A stretch of 64,000 nt of DNA from Sulfurimonas sp. (GCA_021648465.1 JAKISR010000002.1:1-64000), one strand, 5' to 3'; numbered from the stretch's first letter, positions 18,593 through 28,187 are shown. Numbers and translations: made by a program. Notes: generated by a model from the sequence alone, not told the origin.

Positions 18593-20777
18593 TTATAACC
18601 TCTAATTCGACTTGATTGTATCGATAGTTTGAAGATTTTGAATCCATATTGTAAGTTGGGTTATATGCAACCGTACCTTTCATATGTCTATCCACCCTAA
18701 AGTGTCTAATAAATTCAACTCCATCTACACTAAATTTTACATTGTCTCCTGATTTGATTTTCGATGCTATTGCAAATTGTTCAGAACCTACTAAGTCCAT
18801 CTTTTGTTTAAGCTGTTTAGTGTCTGAAGTAAAAATACTAAATTGTCTTAGTGGGTTTCTTGAATAAACAATACTTCCGTTAAACTCATCTAACTCTTCT
18901 ACTTCATCTAGTTTTAAATTTTCTTGATTTTGCATTGCATCTATCTTGTATCCACGATATGCATTCCCAACATTATCAAAATAATTATCAAGGTCGTCAA
19001 ACTCTATTGTCTTAAAACCTAACCTAGATGTATAATCAACGATATTTTTACTTTTAACTCCAAGTGCATTTGCAATATCATTTAATTCATATCCATTATG
19101 TGCAACACCTGCATTTAAAACAACTAAATTTTTATCTATGTTTACAAAAGTTCCCTCTTGTTGATTTAAAGCTGGCATATCTAAATCGCCACTACCTTTA
19201 GCGCTTAATGTAAAATCTGCACTCACATTGTAACCTACACTTAAGCCCGATTTTGCTTCATCTAAATCACAAATTAAACTTACACCTAAAGTATTTGTAA
19301 AAGGGGGAACTACCATAACTTTAAATAAAGCATTTTTTTGTAAATAACCAGCAATTGCCGCTATATTGTTTGCTCTTGGATGGTTAATTACATCTTCACC
19401 AATAATTAGCACGGGATTTTGTTTTCTTATATAGTTTTGTTTTAAGAGAGATAATTCTTCTTGCGAAATATTACTCTCACCGCTTAAATATCCAAAGTCT
19501 AATGAATCAAAAAATTCTTTTTGGCTTGATTTATCTTTAATAAAAGTATCAGCTATCATTGCCAATGCTGCTTCTTCACTTCCCACTTCATTATTAATGT
19601 ATAATGAAACCACATTTGAAATTGCATACTCTTCAACTGGTGCTATTGTTGAGACAAATGCTTTTTTGTACTTTACAGCTTGAGATGCTCCAAATTTAAT
19701 CATAGGATTATCACTCTCAATTGAACAACCAATACTAATAATATAATCGCTTGATTTTAAATCATCTATAGTTGCATTATAAAGAGAACTATTTGCAAAC
19801 TTAGCAAAACTTTTCATAAAATTTTGATAAGCTCTTGCTTCATCATTTACAAGATTAAATCCAAATTTTTTCTTTAGTTCATTAAGAACATAAGCTTCTT
19901 CATTTGTAATTAATGAACTAAACACAACATTTGAAGTATTTTTAAATGCTTCGATAGCTCTGCTGAATGCCTCTTCATCTTTTGATATAACTCTATTTTC
20001 AAAATCAAATCCAAATCTTCCAGCTCCACATAAAGAAGAAAAATCAGATTCATTTGTAACTCTTTTTATTTCACCATCTTTAGATTCATAGTAAAGTTGA
20101 CATGCACTAGAGCAGTGTGAACAACTAGATGGAACTTTGTCTAACTCCCAAGCATTTGCACTATATTTAAATTCAGTTGATGCCATCGCTCCAACTGGAC
20201 AAACAGAGATGCACTCTCCACACTCTATACAGTTTGCAAGTTTTATGTCAATGTGAGATTTATACCCACCAGGCTTGATGTATAGTGCTTCGTTTCCTAC
20301 TGTTTCATTACACACTGTTGTACATTTTTCACATAATATACATAAAGCTGGATCGTAAGTATGCACACCCCATTTTTTCTTTTTTCTAGCTTGATCACGA
20401 ACTGCAAAACTTTGCTCACTAACATCAAACTCTAAAGTTTTGTTTTGCAGGTCACACTCTCCACTTTTGTCACAAACTCCACATTGTAATGGATGGTTAA
20501 CATTATAAAGTTTCATAATATTTTGACGCTCTTTGTATAAAGAGTCTGAATTTGTAATAACTTCGATATCTTCTACTGGTGGTGTATTACAAGAAAGGAC
20601 AAAACCGTCTTGAGCTTTAACCTCAATACTACACATACGACATGATGCATTAGCAGATGCTTTAGGCAAATAACACATAGTTGGAATATATATATTTTCT
20701 CGTCTTGCAACATCTAAAATAGATTCACCCTTTGTAGCAGTGACTTCTTTTGAATCAATATAAAATTTTATCATCAA
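18585..20777 (-). CDS. nuoG: NADH-quinone oxidoreductase subunit G, first paralogue
   Basis: A 730-residue paralogue of the next gene with the same order of motifs: 2Fe-2S cysteines at about 35, 46, 49 and 63, the HPLQCGVCDKSGEC cluster site, CILCEKCTTVC, CIECGECISVCP and CSHCSSAC with a later LCGAGRFGFD. It lacks the charged insertion. Both copies keep all cluster ligands I can see, so both may be in the complex or form alternative versions. It starts 7 bp after the NuoF/GltD fusion gene. Confidence 0.92.
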   Translation of the reverse strand: MMIKFYIDSKEVTATKGESILDVARRENIYIPTMCYLPKASANASCRMCSIEVKAQDGFVLSCNTPPVEDIEVITNSDSLYKERQNIMKLYNVNHPLQCGVCDKSGECDLQNKTLEFDVSEQSFAVRDQARKKKKWGVHTYDPALCILCEKCTTVCNETVGNEALYIKPGGYKSHIDIKLANCIECGECISVCPVGAMASTEFKYSANAWELDKVPSSCSHCSSACQLYYESKDGEIKRVTNESDFSSLCGAGRFGFDFENRVISKDEEAFSRAIEAFKNTSNVVFSSLITNEEAYVLNELKKKFGFNLVNDEARAYQNFMKSFAKFANSSLYNATIDDLKSSDYIISIGCSIESDNPMIKFGASQAVKYKKAFVSTIAPVEEYAISNVVSLYINNEVGSEEAALAMIADTFIKDKSSQKEFFDSLDFGYLSGESNISQEELSLLKQNYIRKQNPVLIIGEDVINHPRANNIAAIAGYLQKNALFKVMVVPPFTNTLGVSLICDLDEAKSGLSVGYNVSADFTLSAKGSGDLDMPALNQQEGTFVNIDKNLVVLNAGVAHNGYELNDIANALGVKSKNIVDYTSRLGFKTIEFDDLDNYFDNVGNAYRGYKIDAMQNQENLKLDEVEELDEFNGSIVYSRNPLRQFSIFTSDTKQLKQKMDLVGSEQFAIASKIKSGDNVKFSVDGVEFIRHFRVDRHMKGTVAYNPTYNMDSKSSNYRYNQVELEVINE

Positions 20778-20784
20778 GCCCCTC

Positions 20785-22827
20785 CTACTTTGCTACCATA
20801 GCAATATAATAACAACGCATACATCGCTCAGCTTCACTTTGAGCTTGCTCTGCTGTAAAACCAAAGTTAACTTCTACATTGTTATATTTACGAATATCTA
20901 CATCAACAACTTCAGATTTTTGACGAGCAACACCAGCTAGCCAGCCTGTAATTTTTTCTTTTTTATCATAAACTTTCATTTTTCGAAGATGATCTTCCAT
21001 AATTTCATCATCGGTTAATGTAACCTCTCCACCATTTTGGATAAATCTACTTATAACAGATGCGCCTCGTTTAGCTTGACCAACTGCATTTACAATTGTC
21101 ATTGGACCATATTCACAATCTCCAGATGCAAAAATACCTTTACGGCTTGTCATATAATCAATACCATTTGTTTTAATAGTAGCCCATGATGTCATCTCAA
21201 GTTCCCATTCACTAGGTAAGAAGTTCAAATCAGCTGCTTGAGAAACTGCAGGAATAAGATAATCAACATCAAGACTGAAGTCTCCATCATCTATTTTAAC
21301 TAATTGCGCACGACCACCATCTGGGTCTGGAACAAGCTCAAACATATTAAAATCAAGTGATTTCAGCACACCATCTTCATCATTCATTCGCTCAACTGCT
21401 GAATGGAAAATAAAATCAACACCCTCTTCAACAGCTTCGTGATACTCTTCATAGGTAGTGTTACGAATAATTGTTTTTTCATCACGACGATAAATCATTA
21501 TAACCCTAGAAGCACCCGCACGGATAGAACAACGAACAACATCCATAGATGTAAATCCACCACCAACACATACTACTGTTTTGCCAGTTAAATCAACAAA
21601 ATCTGCATCTATTGCATACTCTTTTTTTTGCTCATCTGTCAAAGGGATATCAAATTTATCATATAAATTTATACGATCAAGAAAATCAATAGCACCCCAA
21701 TAACCTGTTGTTTCTGGGTTTTCATTATCACAACGAACTTTTTTAGAAAGTCTAGTGCCAGATGCAATCATAGTAGCATCATAAGTTGTTTCAAACTCAC
21801 GCATCTCATCAGCAGTAACTTCGTGATTTAGTATGAAATTAACACCTAAATCTTTTACTGCTTCAATATCTTGTTTATACTTAGCCCAAGGCATACGATA
21901 TTCTGGTACTCCAACTGTAACTTCTCCACCAAGAACAGGCAATGCCTCATATACATCTACTTCTACACCATCAAGCGCTAAATAATAAGCAGTAGTAAGT
22001 CCAGCAGGACCAGACCCAATTACAGCTACTTTTTTACCAATTGGTGCTTTTTTCTTACCTTTGCCTGGGTGATAAAAACCTAAATTATGATCACTCTCAT
22101 AATCAGCACCAAGACGCTTCAGCTCCATAATAGATATAGGAGAATCAAGATTAGATCTTCTACATTCATCTTCACAAGGATGTGGACAAACACGACCACA
22201 AGCATGTGCTAACGGCATTGTTTGGCGAGTCGCCCTTAGAGAATTATCAAGTCTAGCATCACGAACACCCTCGATATATGCAGGGATATCAACATGAGCA
22301 GGACAAGCATCCATACATGGGGCTGTTATTTTTGCTATATAATCTACATTTTCATGGTAGTGCTTTGATGGCTTTTGCTCATTTATACACTCTAAAAATG
22401 TATCTTCAAAATGTGTCATTAAATCAATTAAAGGTTTTGGTACAGTTTTACCAATCTCACATTTAGATGTAAGTTGCATACTTTTACCAATCTCTTTTAA
22501 GTGATCCATATCTGACATAGAACCCTCACCTCGAGCAATTTTATCCAACAAATCATATAAAATTCGTCCACCCCATCTACCAGGTGCACATCTTCCACAT
22601 GCTTCAGAATATTCTTGATATTGATGAGCATACTCTGTTGCAAGTTTTACAACATCAATATCTTTGTCAAATAGAGCTACTCCATCCCAACCGATAAACG
22701 CTTTTGAAGATGAATGCTCATTATATTGCTCTGGTAACCTATATGCTGATTCTTCCCATAAATCTTCATCTTTACCAATATTGTTGATTTGCTCTTGGCG
22801 CCAAGTAGAGAAATATACTTTACTCAA
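20785..22827 (-). CDS. NuoF C-terminal / GltD-like fusion oxidoreductase
   Basis: A 680-residue protein occupying the nuoF position. Residues about 60-135 match the iron-sulphur end of NuoF (EACGRCAPGRWGG, later SKCEIG), but the third cluster cysteine is Gly83, and the FMN/NADH-binding part of NuoF is absent. From residue about 165 it is like the small subunit of glutamate synthase: iron-sulphur motifs CMDACPAHVDIPAYI and CGRVCPHPCEDEC, FAD-binding VAVIGSGPAGL (about 268) and NAD(P)-binding VVCVGGGFTSMD (about 417), ending in ASGDCEYGP. It probably feeds electrons to the complex from NAD(P)H or another donor by an unusual route (inference). The 9-bp gap to the NuoE-position gene places it firmly in the operon. 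Confidence 0.85.
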   Translation of the reverse strand: MSKVYFSTWRQEQINNIGKDEDLWEESAYRLPEQYNEHSSSKAFIGWDGVALFDKDIDVVKLATEYAHQYQEYSEACGRCAPGRWGGRILYDLLDKIARGEGSMSDMDHLKEIGKSMQLTSKCEIGKTVPKPLIDLMTHFEDTFLECINEQKPSKHYHENVDYIAKITAPCMDACPAHVDIPAYIEGVRDARLDNSLRATRQTMPLAHACGRVCPHPCEDECRRSNLDSPISIMELKRLGADYESDHNLGFYHPGKGKKKAPIGKKVAVIGSGPAGLTTAYYLALDGVEVDVYEALPVLGGEVTVGVPEYRMPWAKYKQDIEAVKDLGVNFILNHEVTADEMREFETTYDATMIASGTRLSKKVRCDNENPETTGYWGAIDFLDRINLYDKFDIPLTDEQKKEYAIDADFVDLTGKTVVCVGGGFTSMDVVRCSIRAGASRVIMIYRRDEKTIIRNTTYEEYHEAVEEGVDFIFHSAVERMNDEDGVLKSLDFNMFELVPDPDGGRAQLVKIDDGDFSLDVDYLIPAVSQAADLNFLPSEWELEMTSWATIKTNGIDYMTSRKGIFASGDCEYGPMTIVNAVGQAKRGASVISRFIQNGGEVTLTDDEIMEDHLRKMKVYDKKEKITGWLAGVARQKSEVVDVDIRKYNNVEVNFGFTAEQAQSEAERCMRCYYIAMVAK

Positions 22828-22836
22828 AACTCACCC

Positions 22837-23061
22837 TTATCCTTTTTTAGCAACGATAGTCCAATCGACTTCATTGAATTTTAATGAGTTTAGTAGATTA
22901 TATCCGCACTCTTTAACTAAATCCGCTGAATTTTGAATTGAGGTAAAATCACCTATTTCAAATAAAAATATAGCAACTTCACCAACTTTATGCTCATCTA
23001 AAATCTCTTTCATACGAGGTTCATAATTATCTTTTAAATGTCTTAAGTCATATCTTTTCAT
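22837..23061 (-). CDS. Small NuoE-position protein
   Basis: A 74-residue protein starting MKRYDLRHLKDNYEPRM, in the place of nuoE. It has no cysteines, so it cannot carry the 2Fe-2S cluster of true NuoE. Similar small proteins stand between nuoD and the downstream genes in Campylobacter complex I operons (established knowledge from gene order). The ATG at 23059-23061 is chosen over the upstream in-frame start because AAGGAGACAGAT precedes it directly; that ribosome site is supplied by the last unit of the tandem repeat. It overlaps the repeat ORF by 14 bp in another frame. Confidence 0.75.
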   Translation of the reverse strand: MKRYDLRHLKDNYEPRMKEILDEHKVGEVAIFLFEIGDFTSIQNSADLVKECGYNLLNSLKFNEVDWTIVAKKG

Positions 23062-23272
23062 ATCTGTCTCCTTGAATCTGAACAAGTCCAGCTTCAATTC
23101 CTCTCACTAAAGTTTCATCTTCTCTGTCTCCTTGAATCTGAACAAGTCCAGCTTCAATTCCTCTCACTAAAGTTTCATCTTCTCTGTCTCCTTGAATCTG
23201 AACAAGTCCAGCTTCAATTCCTCTCACTAAAGTTTCATCTTCGATGAAAGAAAAATTATTAATTTTTTGCAT
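23048..23272 (-). CDS. Tandem-repeat small ORF between nuoD and the NuoE-position gene
   Basis: A 74-codon ORF with three perfect copies of a 20-residue unit ETLVRGIEAGLVQIQGDR(E)(D), after a short leader MQKINNFSFI. Its ATG overlaps the nuoD stop (TAATG) and its end overlaps the start of the next gene, so translation coupling would pass through it. I recognise no family. It could encode a real small subunit or be a spacer that keeps ribosomes moving to the next start. Confidence 0.5.
   Translation of the reverse strand: MQKINNFSFIEDETLVRGIEAGLVQIQGDREDETLVRGIEAGLVQIQGDREDETLVRGIEAGLVQIQGDRYEKI
23064..23243 (-). repeat. 60-bp perfect tandem repeat, three units
   Basis: Three consecutive identical 60-bp units, in frame (20 codons each) and inside the nuo operon. 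Each unit contains AAGGAGACAGA, the same ribosome-site sequence used by the NuoE-position gene. Unit number is a multiple of 3 bp, so copy-number change would not shift the frame. Confidence 0.9.
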
Positions 23273-24513
23273 TATCTGTCAACCTCACCAAATACAATAT
23301 TTGTAGTACCAATAATAGAAACAACATCTGGGATGTAGTGACCTGGTAACAAATCAGTTAAAATACCTGTATGCCAAAAAGATGGTGCACGCATCTTTAG
23401 TCTATAAGGATAAGCTCCACCTTGAGAATTTATAAAATACCCTAGTTCACCTTTTGGTGATTCAGTTGCAATATAAACTTCTCCAACAGGTGGTCTCATA
23501 CCTTGTGTTACAAGAACAAAATGTTGCATAAGTGAATAATTTTGAGTCATAATATCAAGCTTTGGAGCTGAAATATATTTTGGGGCATGTGCCATTAGTT
23601 CAGTTTGATTATTTATTTGAGTTTTTTTATACATATCTATAGTTTGATAAAGAATCTTTGCGGATTCTCTCATCTCTTGCATATATACACGATAACGAGC
23701 ATAATTATCACCTTTATCTGAGAAAGGGACACTAAATTCTACTTCATCATACAGCTCATATGGTTCCTCTTTACGAATATCCCAAGCTACACCAGACGCT
23801 CTAAGCATTGGGCCAGTACAACCCCACGAAAGTGCCATCTCTGTAGATATTACACCAACTTCTTCCATTCTCATTAACCAAATACGGTTTTTATCTAGTA
23901 AATCTTCATAATCTTTAATAGCTTGAGGAAATTTATCAAGAAAATCTTTAAGTTGAGCTATAAATGTATCTTGAATATCTAATGGGACACCTCCAATACG
24001 GATAGCAGAGTGTGTAAGTCTAGCTCCACAATAGCCCTCTATAATATCCATTAAGTATTCTCTCTCTCGAAAAGCGTAAAGGAATACTGTCATTGCACCA
24101 ACATCTAATGCAGTTGTAGCTAACCAAAATAAGTGAGACATTAAACGATTAATCTCTAAAAGCATCATACGAATAACTTGTGCGCGACGAGGAACTTCAA
24201 GTCCAACAAGTTTTTCAACTGCAAGTGCAAATCCATAGTTATTTGAAGATGAAGCAATATAGTCCATACGGTCTGTAGTTGGCATGAACTCATTATAAAT
24301 CATGTTTTCAGCCATCTTTTCCATACCACGATGCAGATAACCAACATCAGGATGAGCTTTTACAATTTGTTCTTGTTGTAGATGAAGCATTAAGCGAAGC
24401 TGACCGTGAGCAGATGGATGCTGAGGACCAAAGTTCAGTACTAGTTCATTGTCATCTCTATCAAAAGTGATATTTTCAAAAAACGGAGTTAGTCTATTTT
24501 TTATTTGTGCCAT
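23272..24513 (-). CDS. nuoD: NADH-quinone oxidoreductase subunit D
   Basis: A 413-residue 49-kDa-type subunit forming the quinone site. Markers are NFGPQHPSAHGQLRL (about residues 27-41), HRGMEKMAE and the C-terminal RAPSFWHTGILTDLLPGHYIPDVVSIIGTTNIVFGEVDR in part. It is a separate gene, not fused to nuoC, and lies 11 bp after it. Confidence 0.97.
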   Translation of the reverse strand: MAQIKNRLTPFFENITFDRDDNELVLNFGPQHPSAHGQLRLMLHLQQEQIVKAHPDVGYLHRGMEKMAENMIYNEFMPTTDRMDYIASSSNNYGFALAVEKLVGLEVPRRAQVIRMMLLEINRLMSHLFWLATTALDVGAMTVFLYAFREREYLMDIIEGYCGARLTHSAIRIGGVPLDIQDTFIAQLKDFLDKFPQAIKDYEDLLDKNRIWLMRMEEVGVISTEMALSWGCTGPMLRASGVAWDIRKEEPYELYDEVEFSVPFSDKGDNYARYRVYMQEMRESAKILYQTIDMYKKTQINNQTELMAHAPKYISAPKLDIMTQNYSLMQHFVLVTQGMRPPVGEVYIATESPKGELGYFINSQGGAYPYRLKMRAPSFWHTGILTDLLPGHYIPDVVSIIGTTNIVFGEVDR

Positions 24514-24524
24514 ATTTTACCACC

Positions 24525-25331
24525 CTATCTTTGCGGATCATCGATAACTTTAGAGCTATCTTTATCTAATTTTCTAATTAAAAACACACCACCCTCTTCT
24601 TGGTAGTTTTGTGTGTTTTTAGGTTCATTTCCTGTGATTTTTACTCCAATAGGGACTTCATAACCAAGACGAGCAAAACGGTCAGAATCATATCTGTCTA
24701 CAGTAGCAGTATCACGGATTTCTGGTCCAATCTCTTCTCTTGCTTCTTTTCCATAAATTTTATCTACTTCATACCACGCAGCAAATTCATCACCTTGTAG
24801 TGGATAAGTTTTAAGAAGAGGATATCCCTGCCAATCATAAGGCATAAGGATACGCTTCATAAATGGATGTCCATTTGCTTCAATACCAAACATATCAAAC
24901 ACTTCGCGCTCTGACCAATCTGCTGAACGAAATAATTTTTCAACAGAGTTAATAGCTGCGCCATTTTTAATAAACATTTTAATGCGAATACGCTTACGCT
25001 TATTCATGCTCAACATTTGATAAAAAATTTCAAAACCATCACGAGTCTCTATAAAATCAATTGCGCTCATCTCAGATAGTTGAGTATAATCTAGTTCATC
25101 TTTTAGTAATTGTAATACTTTGTAGTTATCATCTGGATTGATAAATACTGTCATTTGCTCAACTTGAATAAATGCCTCAAGTACATCAAATTTAGATTTA
25201 ATAACTTCTAAATCTTTTGAAAATACTTCATCACTCTCAACATCAAATTTAGGAACTCGAGGAGCTACCCAATATCTGTCTGTATAGTATGGCTTTGCTT
25301 GAACATCACCTTTGCCTTTATATGCTCTCAT
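24525..25331 (-). CDS. nuoC: NADH-quinone oxidoreductase subunit C
   Basis: A 268-residue 30-kDa-type subunit. The family core is SVEKLFRSADWSEREVFDMFGIEANGHP in part (about 128-158) followed by RILMPYDWQGYPLLKTYP. The N-terminal 80 residues and the C-terminal extension after YEVPIGV are longer than in many NuoC. The ATG overlaps the nuoB stop (TAATG). Confidence 0.95.
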   Translation of the reverse strand: MRAYKGKGDVQAKPYYTDRYWVAPRVPKFDVESDEVFSKDLEVIKSKFDVLEAFIQVEQMTVFINPDDNYKVLQLLKDELDYTQLSEMSAIDFIETRDGFEIFYQMLSMNKRKRIRIKMFIKNGAAINSVEKLFRSADWSEREVFDMFGIEANGHPFMKRILMPYDWQGYPLLKTYPLQGDEFAAWYEVDKIYGKEAREEIGPEIRDTATVDRYDSDRFARLGYEVPIGVKITGNEPKNTQNYQEEGGVFLIRKLDKDSSKVIDDPQR

Positions 25332-25840
25332 TACATCAACCTTTTTGGTTTTTGAGCACGAGATGCTTTATTCGCTCGAATCTTTTTTTGCAATAACATT
25401 ACACCATATTGAAGTGTTTCAGGACGAGGTGCACAACCAGGTAGATACAAATCTACAGGGATAATTCTATCAACACCTTGTACAGTTGCATAAGTGTTAA
25501 ACATACCGCCAGTATTTGCACATGAACCCATAGAGATAACCCAACGAGGTTCAGTCATTTGGTCATATAAACGCTTAATAAATTCAGAATGTTTTTTAGT
25601 AAGTGTTCCAGCTACAATCATAACATCAGATTGACGAGGAGATGCTCTAAAAATAGTACCAAATCTATCAAAATCATATCTTGATGCACCAGCTGCCATC
25701 ATCTCAATACCACAACAAGCAAGACCATAAGTCATTGCCCACAATGAGTTTGAGCGACCCCAGTTTACAACTTTATCCATACTTGTAAGAGCAACTGGAA
25801 GTCCACCATTTTGTGTGTAATTTATTTTATGTTGTGCCAT
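25331..25840 (-). CDS. nuoB: NADH-quinone oxidoreductase subunit B
   Basis: A 169-residue subunit carrying cluster N2. Cysteine ligands are visible as CCGIEMM (about residue 41), GSCANTGG (about 106) and PGCAPRPE (about 135). It overlaps the end of nuoA by 19 bp. Confidence 0.97.
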   Translation of the reverse strand: MAQHKINYTQNGGLPVALTSMDKVVNWGRSNSLWAMTYGLACCGIEMMAAGASRYDFDRFGTIFRASPRQSDVMIVAGTLTKKHSEFIKRLYDQMTEPRWVISMGSCANTGGMFNTYATVQGVDRIIPVDLYLPGCAPRPETLQYGVMLLQKKIRANKASRAQKPKRLM

Positions 25841-26211
25841 TCAAGCGCTCCTTTTTTCCATGCATAAACAAAACCAATCGTAAGCAATAAGATGAATAGT
25901 ATCATCTCAATAAAACCAAACCAACCTAATGCTTGATAATTTACAGCCCAAGGAAACATAAATATAATTTCCACATCAAATAATAAAAACAATAATGCAA
26001 ATAGGTAAAATTGTGGTGATACTCTATTTGGTTGTTTTGTAACTTCTGGTCCACATTCATAAACTGAAAGCTTAATTTTTTCACTATTTTTTGCCGCTAA
26101 AGCGCGAGATACAAATCTTGCTATTATAGTAGTTCCAATAAATGCACTAAATGTTACGATAAATAGTACAAATACACCGAAGTAGGGATTTGCAGTAGTA
26201 ATATGCTCCAT
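25822..26211 (-). CDS. nuoA: NADH-quinone oxidoreductase subunit A
   Basis: A 129-residue subunit with three membrane helices; diagnostic are the loop KLSVYECGPEV with the conserved Cys and the FYLFALLFLLFDVEIIFMFPWA helix. It is the first gene of the operon, with AAAGGAT before the ATG. Confidence 0.96.
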   Translation of the reverse strand: MEHITTANPYFGVFVLFIVTFSAFIGTTIIARFVSRALAAKNSEKIKLSVYECGPEVTKQPNRVSPQFYLFALLFLLFDVEIIFMFPWAVNYQALGWFGFIEMILFILLLTIGFVYAWKKGALEWHNIK

Positions 26212-26445
26212 CTAAACTATCCTTTTGTCTTTCTTTCTTTTTCTAATATTTTGTACTTAAAATTCTCTAAATACAATTTTATGAAAAATAGTTGTTGCAC
26301 TATATCAAAAAGAGTATTAAAAAAAAGAATTGAATAAAACAAGTGATGGTTGATGTCACAATTTGCAACACTATGGGAGAGGAGTATGGTATAAGTGTAT
26401 CTAATGGTAACACTTAAGCTATGCTTAGATTCTTAGACTATAAAA
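26212..26445 (-). promoter_or_regulatory. Intergenic region upstream of nuoA with candidate promoter
   Basis: This 234-bp AT-rich spacer must hold the nuo operon promoter. A plausible minus-strand -10 is TATAGT at 26299-26304, about 88 bp before nuoA, but the assignment is weak. A 7-bp stem TAAGTGT / ACACTTA around 26391-26416 may belong to the end of the AAA+ gene; there is no U run after it. Confidence 0.35.
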
Positions 26446-28179
26446 TTATTCTAAAAATCCCATAACTTTTTCACTGTCAAAATCGCCAGCTTTTTCTTTT
26501 TTAATCTCTTGTATAAAATCTTCTAAATTAAATAAAGGTTCTTCTTCTACAGCTACTTTATATGCCGTATTTTTCACAATTAAATTTATTTGTCCGCCAG
26601 ATAATGGAAATGTTGCTAATTTTTTAATATCAAATCCTTTTTCATAAGGTGCATCTTTTGGAAGCATATATTCCCATAACTGTATTCTTTGGGCTTCATT
26701 TGGTTTTTTAAACTCTATTTTATAGTTAAACCTTCTTGAAAATGCTTTATCAATATTTTCAAGTAAGTTTGTAGTAGCTATTAACATTCCACGAAATTTT
26801 TCAATTTGTTCTAAAAAAATATTTTGCATCTGATTGTGCATCTGATCAGCGCCTGTTATATTTCCGCTTGAGCGTGAACCTAAAAACTGGTCTGCCTCAT
26901 TTAAAAGCAATATTGGTTCTGTTTTTGTTTTTTTGCTTAGTTCATAAAAAGTATCAAAAATTTTACGGACATTTTTTTCACTCTCACCAACATACATTGA
27001 TAAGATTTTAGAACAATCAAAAACTAATACCTGTTTTTTTAAAGATTTTGCCAAAGAATAAGCTGTCATCGTCTTACCAGTACCAGCAGCGCCATAAAAA
27101 ATTATGCGCGCCTCAATACCATTTTTTTTATCTTTAACACCCCACTCAACAAGACGATTTATCACCTCTTTATCTACTTGACGCATCAAATTATTTAAAG
27201 TTTTTTGTGTTTCATCACTTAGAACAACATCATTCAATGAAGTTACAGGATCAACTAACTCAAAAATATCTTGCTCTTTTATAAGAGTATCAAGCTTTAT
27301 ACGACGAACTTTTTTATTTTTATTTGGATGGATAATACTTTGAAGTACATCATCTACAATATAAAAAGCTCTTGAAATTCCACCAAACGGATTTAACATC
27401 TCTTCATAGTCAATGATATTTTCTTCTATCAATCGTGAGCCGTCTTCTAGAAGTGACCTATTTTTAATCCTATCATATTCATCTATTGAGATTATGTCTA
27501 TTAGTGTATTCATCTCCCTTAAAGACGCATCAGTTGCACTATACTCCTCTCTTAAAAGCGCGATAAATACAACTTGCTCCAAATCTTGCATCTTTTTTTG
27601 TTTGAAAAATTTATCTAAAACCAACTTTTCTTCAGTTTGCTCTACTCTCTCTTGTATCCTTTTTTCAAGAAGTTTAAGCTTGTTTTGAATACGGTCAATC
27701 CCCAAAGAGTGTTCATGCACATTTTGACGAATTGAACTCATTTTTTGATATAGCTCAATTCTAAAAAACTGGTCTTGGAGATATTCTAAATGATCAGTAT
27801 ATGGTTTTATATCTGGTAAATCTACATCAATTTTCACATCTTGCATAAGTTTTAAAAATGAAGGTGCGAGCCCAACTGATGTATTTAAAAGCTCCAATGG
27901 GGTAACTTCTGAAATCTTTATAGGGGTAAAGCTTTGCTGGTGAAGCCAACCTAACTCTAGTAAATTTTTAAGCTCACTAAGATGTTCTAAATATTCATAT
28001 TTTTCACTTGGAAATAACTCTTGGAGAAGGTCTAATACTAAGAGATCCTCTTGTCCTTGCATATACTTTAGTGCAAGATATTGAAGCATCTTAGCTTCAG
28101 TATCACTACACTCTAACTGTTCAAATATTGGAGATTTTGAGACATCTTTAATATCTAAAAATTTTACTAATGTTTTCAA
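26446..28179 (-). CDS. AAA+ ATPase
   Basis: A 577-residue cytoplasmic protein with a C-terminal AAA+ module: Walker A GAAGTGKTM (about residue 358), Walker B PILLLNEADQFLG (about 410, Asn in place of the usual Asp before the catalytic Glu), sensor 1 IATTNLL and arginine-finger region KAFSRRFNYKIEFKKP. The N-terminal 330 residues are helical with coiled-coil stretches (about 165-205) and are not recognised. It resembles the FtsH/CDC48-like classical ATPases that remodel proteins, but the client is unknown. It shares strand with nuoA and FadL but is 234 bp from nuoA, so it ends its own unit with the porin gene 8 bp upstream. Confidence 0.8.
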   Translation of the reverse strand: MKTLVKFLDIKDVSKSPIFEQLECSDTEAKMLQYLALKYMQGQEDLLVLDLLQELFPSEKYEYLEHLSELKNLLELGWLHQQSFTPIKISEVTPLELLNTSVGLAPSFLKLMQDVKIDVDLPDIKPYTDHLEYLQDQFFRIELYQKMSSIRQNVHEHSLGIDRIQNKLKLLEKRIQERVEQTEEKLVLDKFFKQKKMQDLEQVVFIALLREEYSATDASLREMNTLIDIISIDEYDRIKNRSLLEDGSRLIEENIIDYEEMLNPFGGISRAFYIVDDVLQSIIHPNKNKKVRRIKLDTLIKEQDIFELVDPVTSLNDVVLSDETQKTLNNLMRQVDKEVINRLVEWGVKDKKNGIEARIIFYGAAGTGKTMTAYSLAKSLKKQVLVFDCSKILSMYVGESEKNVRKIFDTFYELSKKTKTEPILLLNEADQFLGSRSSGNITGADQMHNQMQNIFLEQIEKFRGMLIATTNLLENIDKAFSRRFNYKIEFKKPNEAQRIQLWEYMLPKDAPYEKGFDIKKLATFPLSGGQINLIVKNTAYKVAVEEEPLFNLEDFIQEIKKEKAGDFDSEKVMGFLE

Positions 28180-28187
28180 TTTTATCC

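Noticed and set aside
23064..23243. Possible short CRISPR array
   Set aside because: The 60-bp units are directly adjacent and identical over their whole length, with no spacers, and are in frame inside an ORF. This is a tandem repeat.
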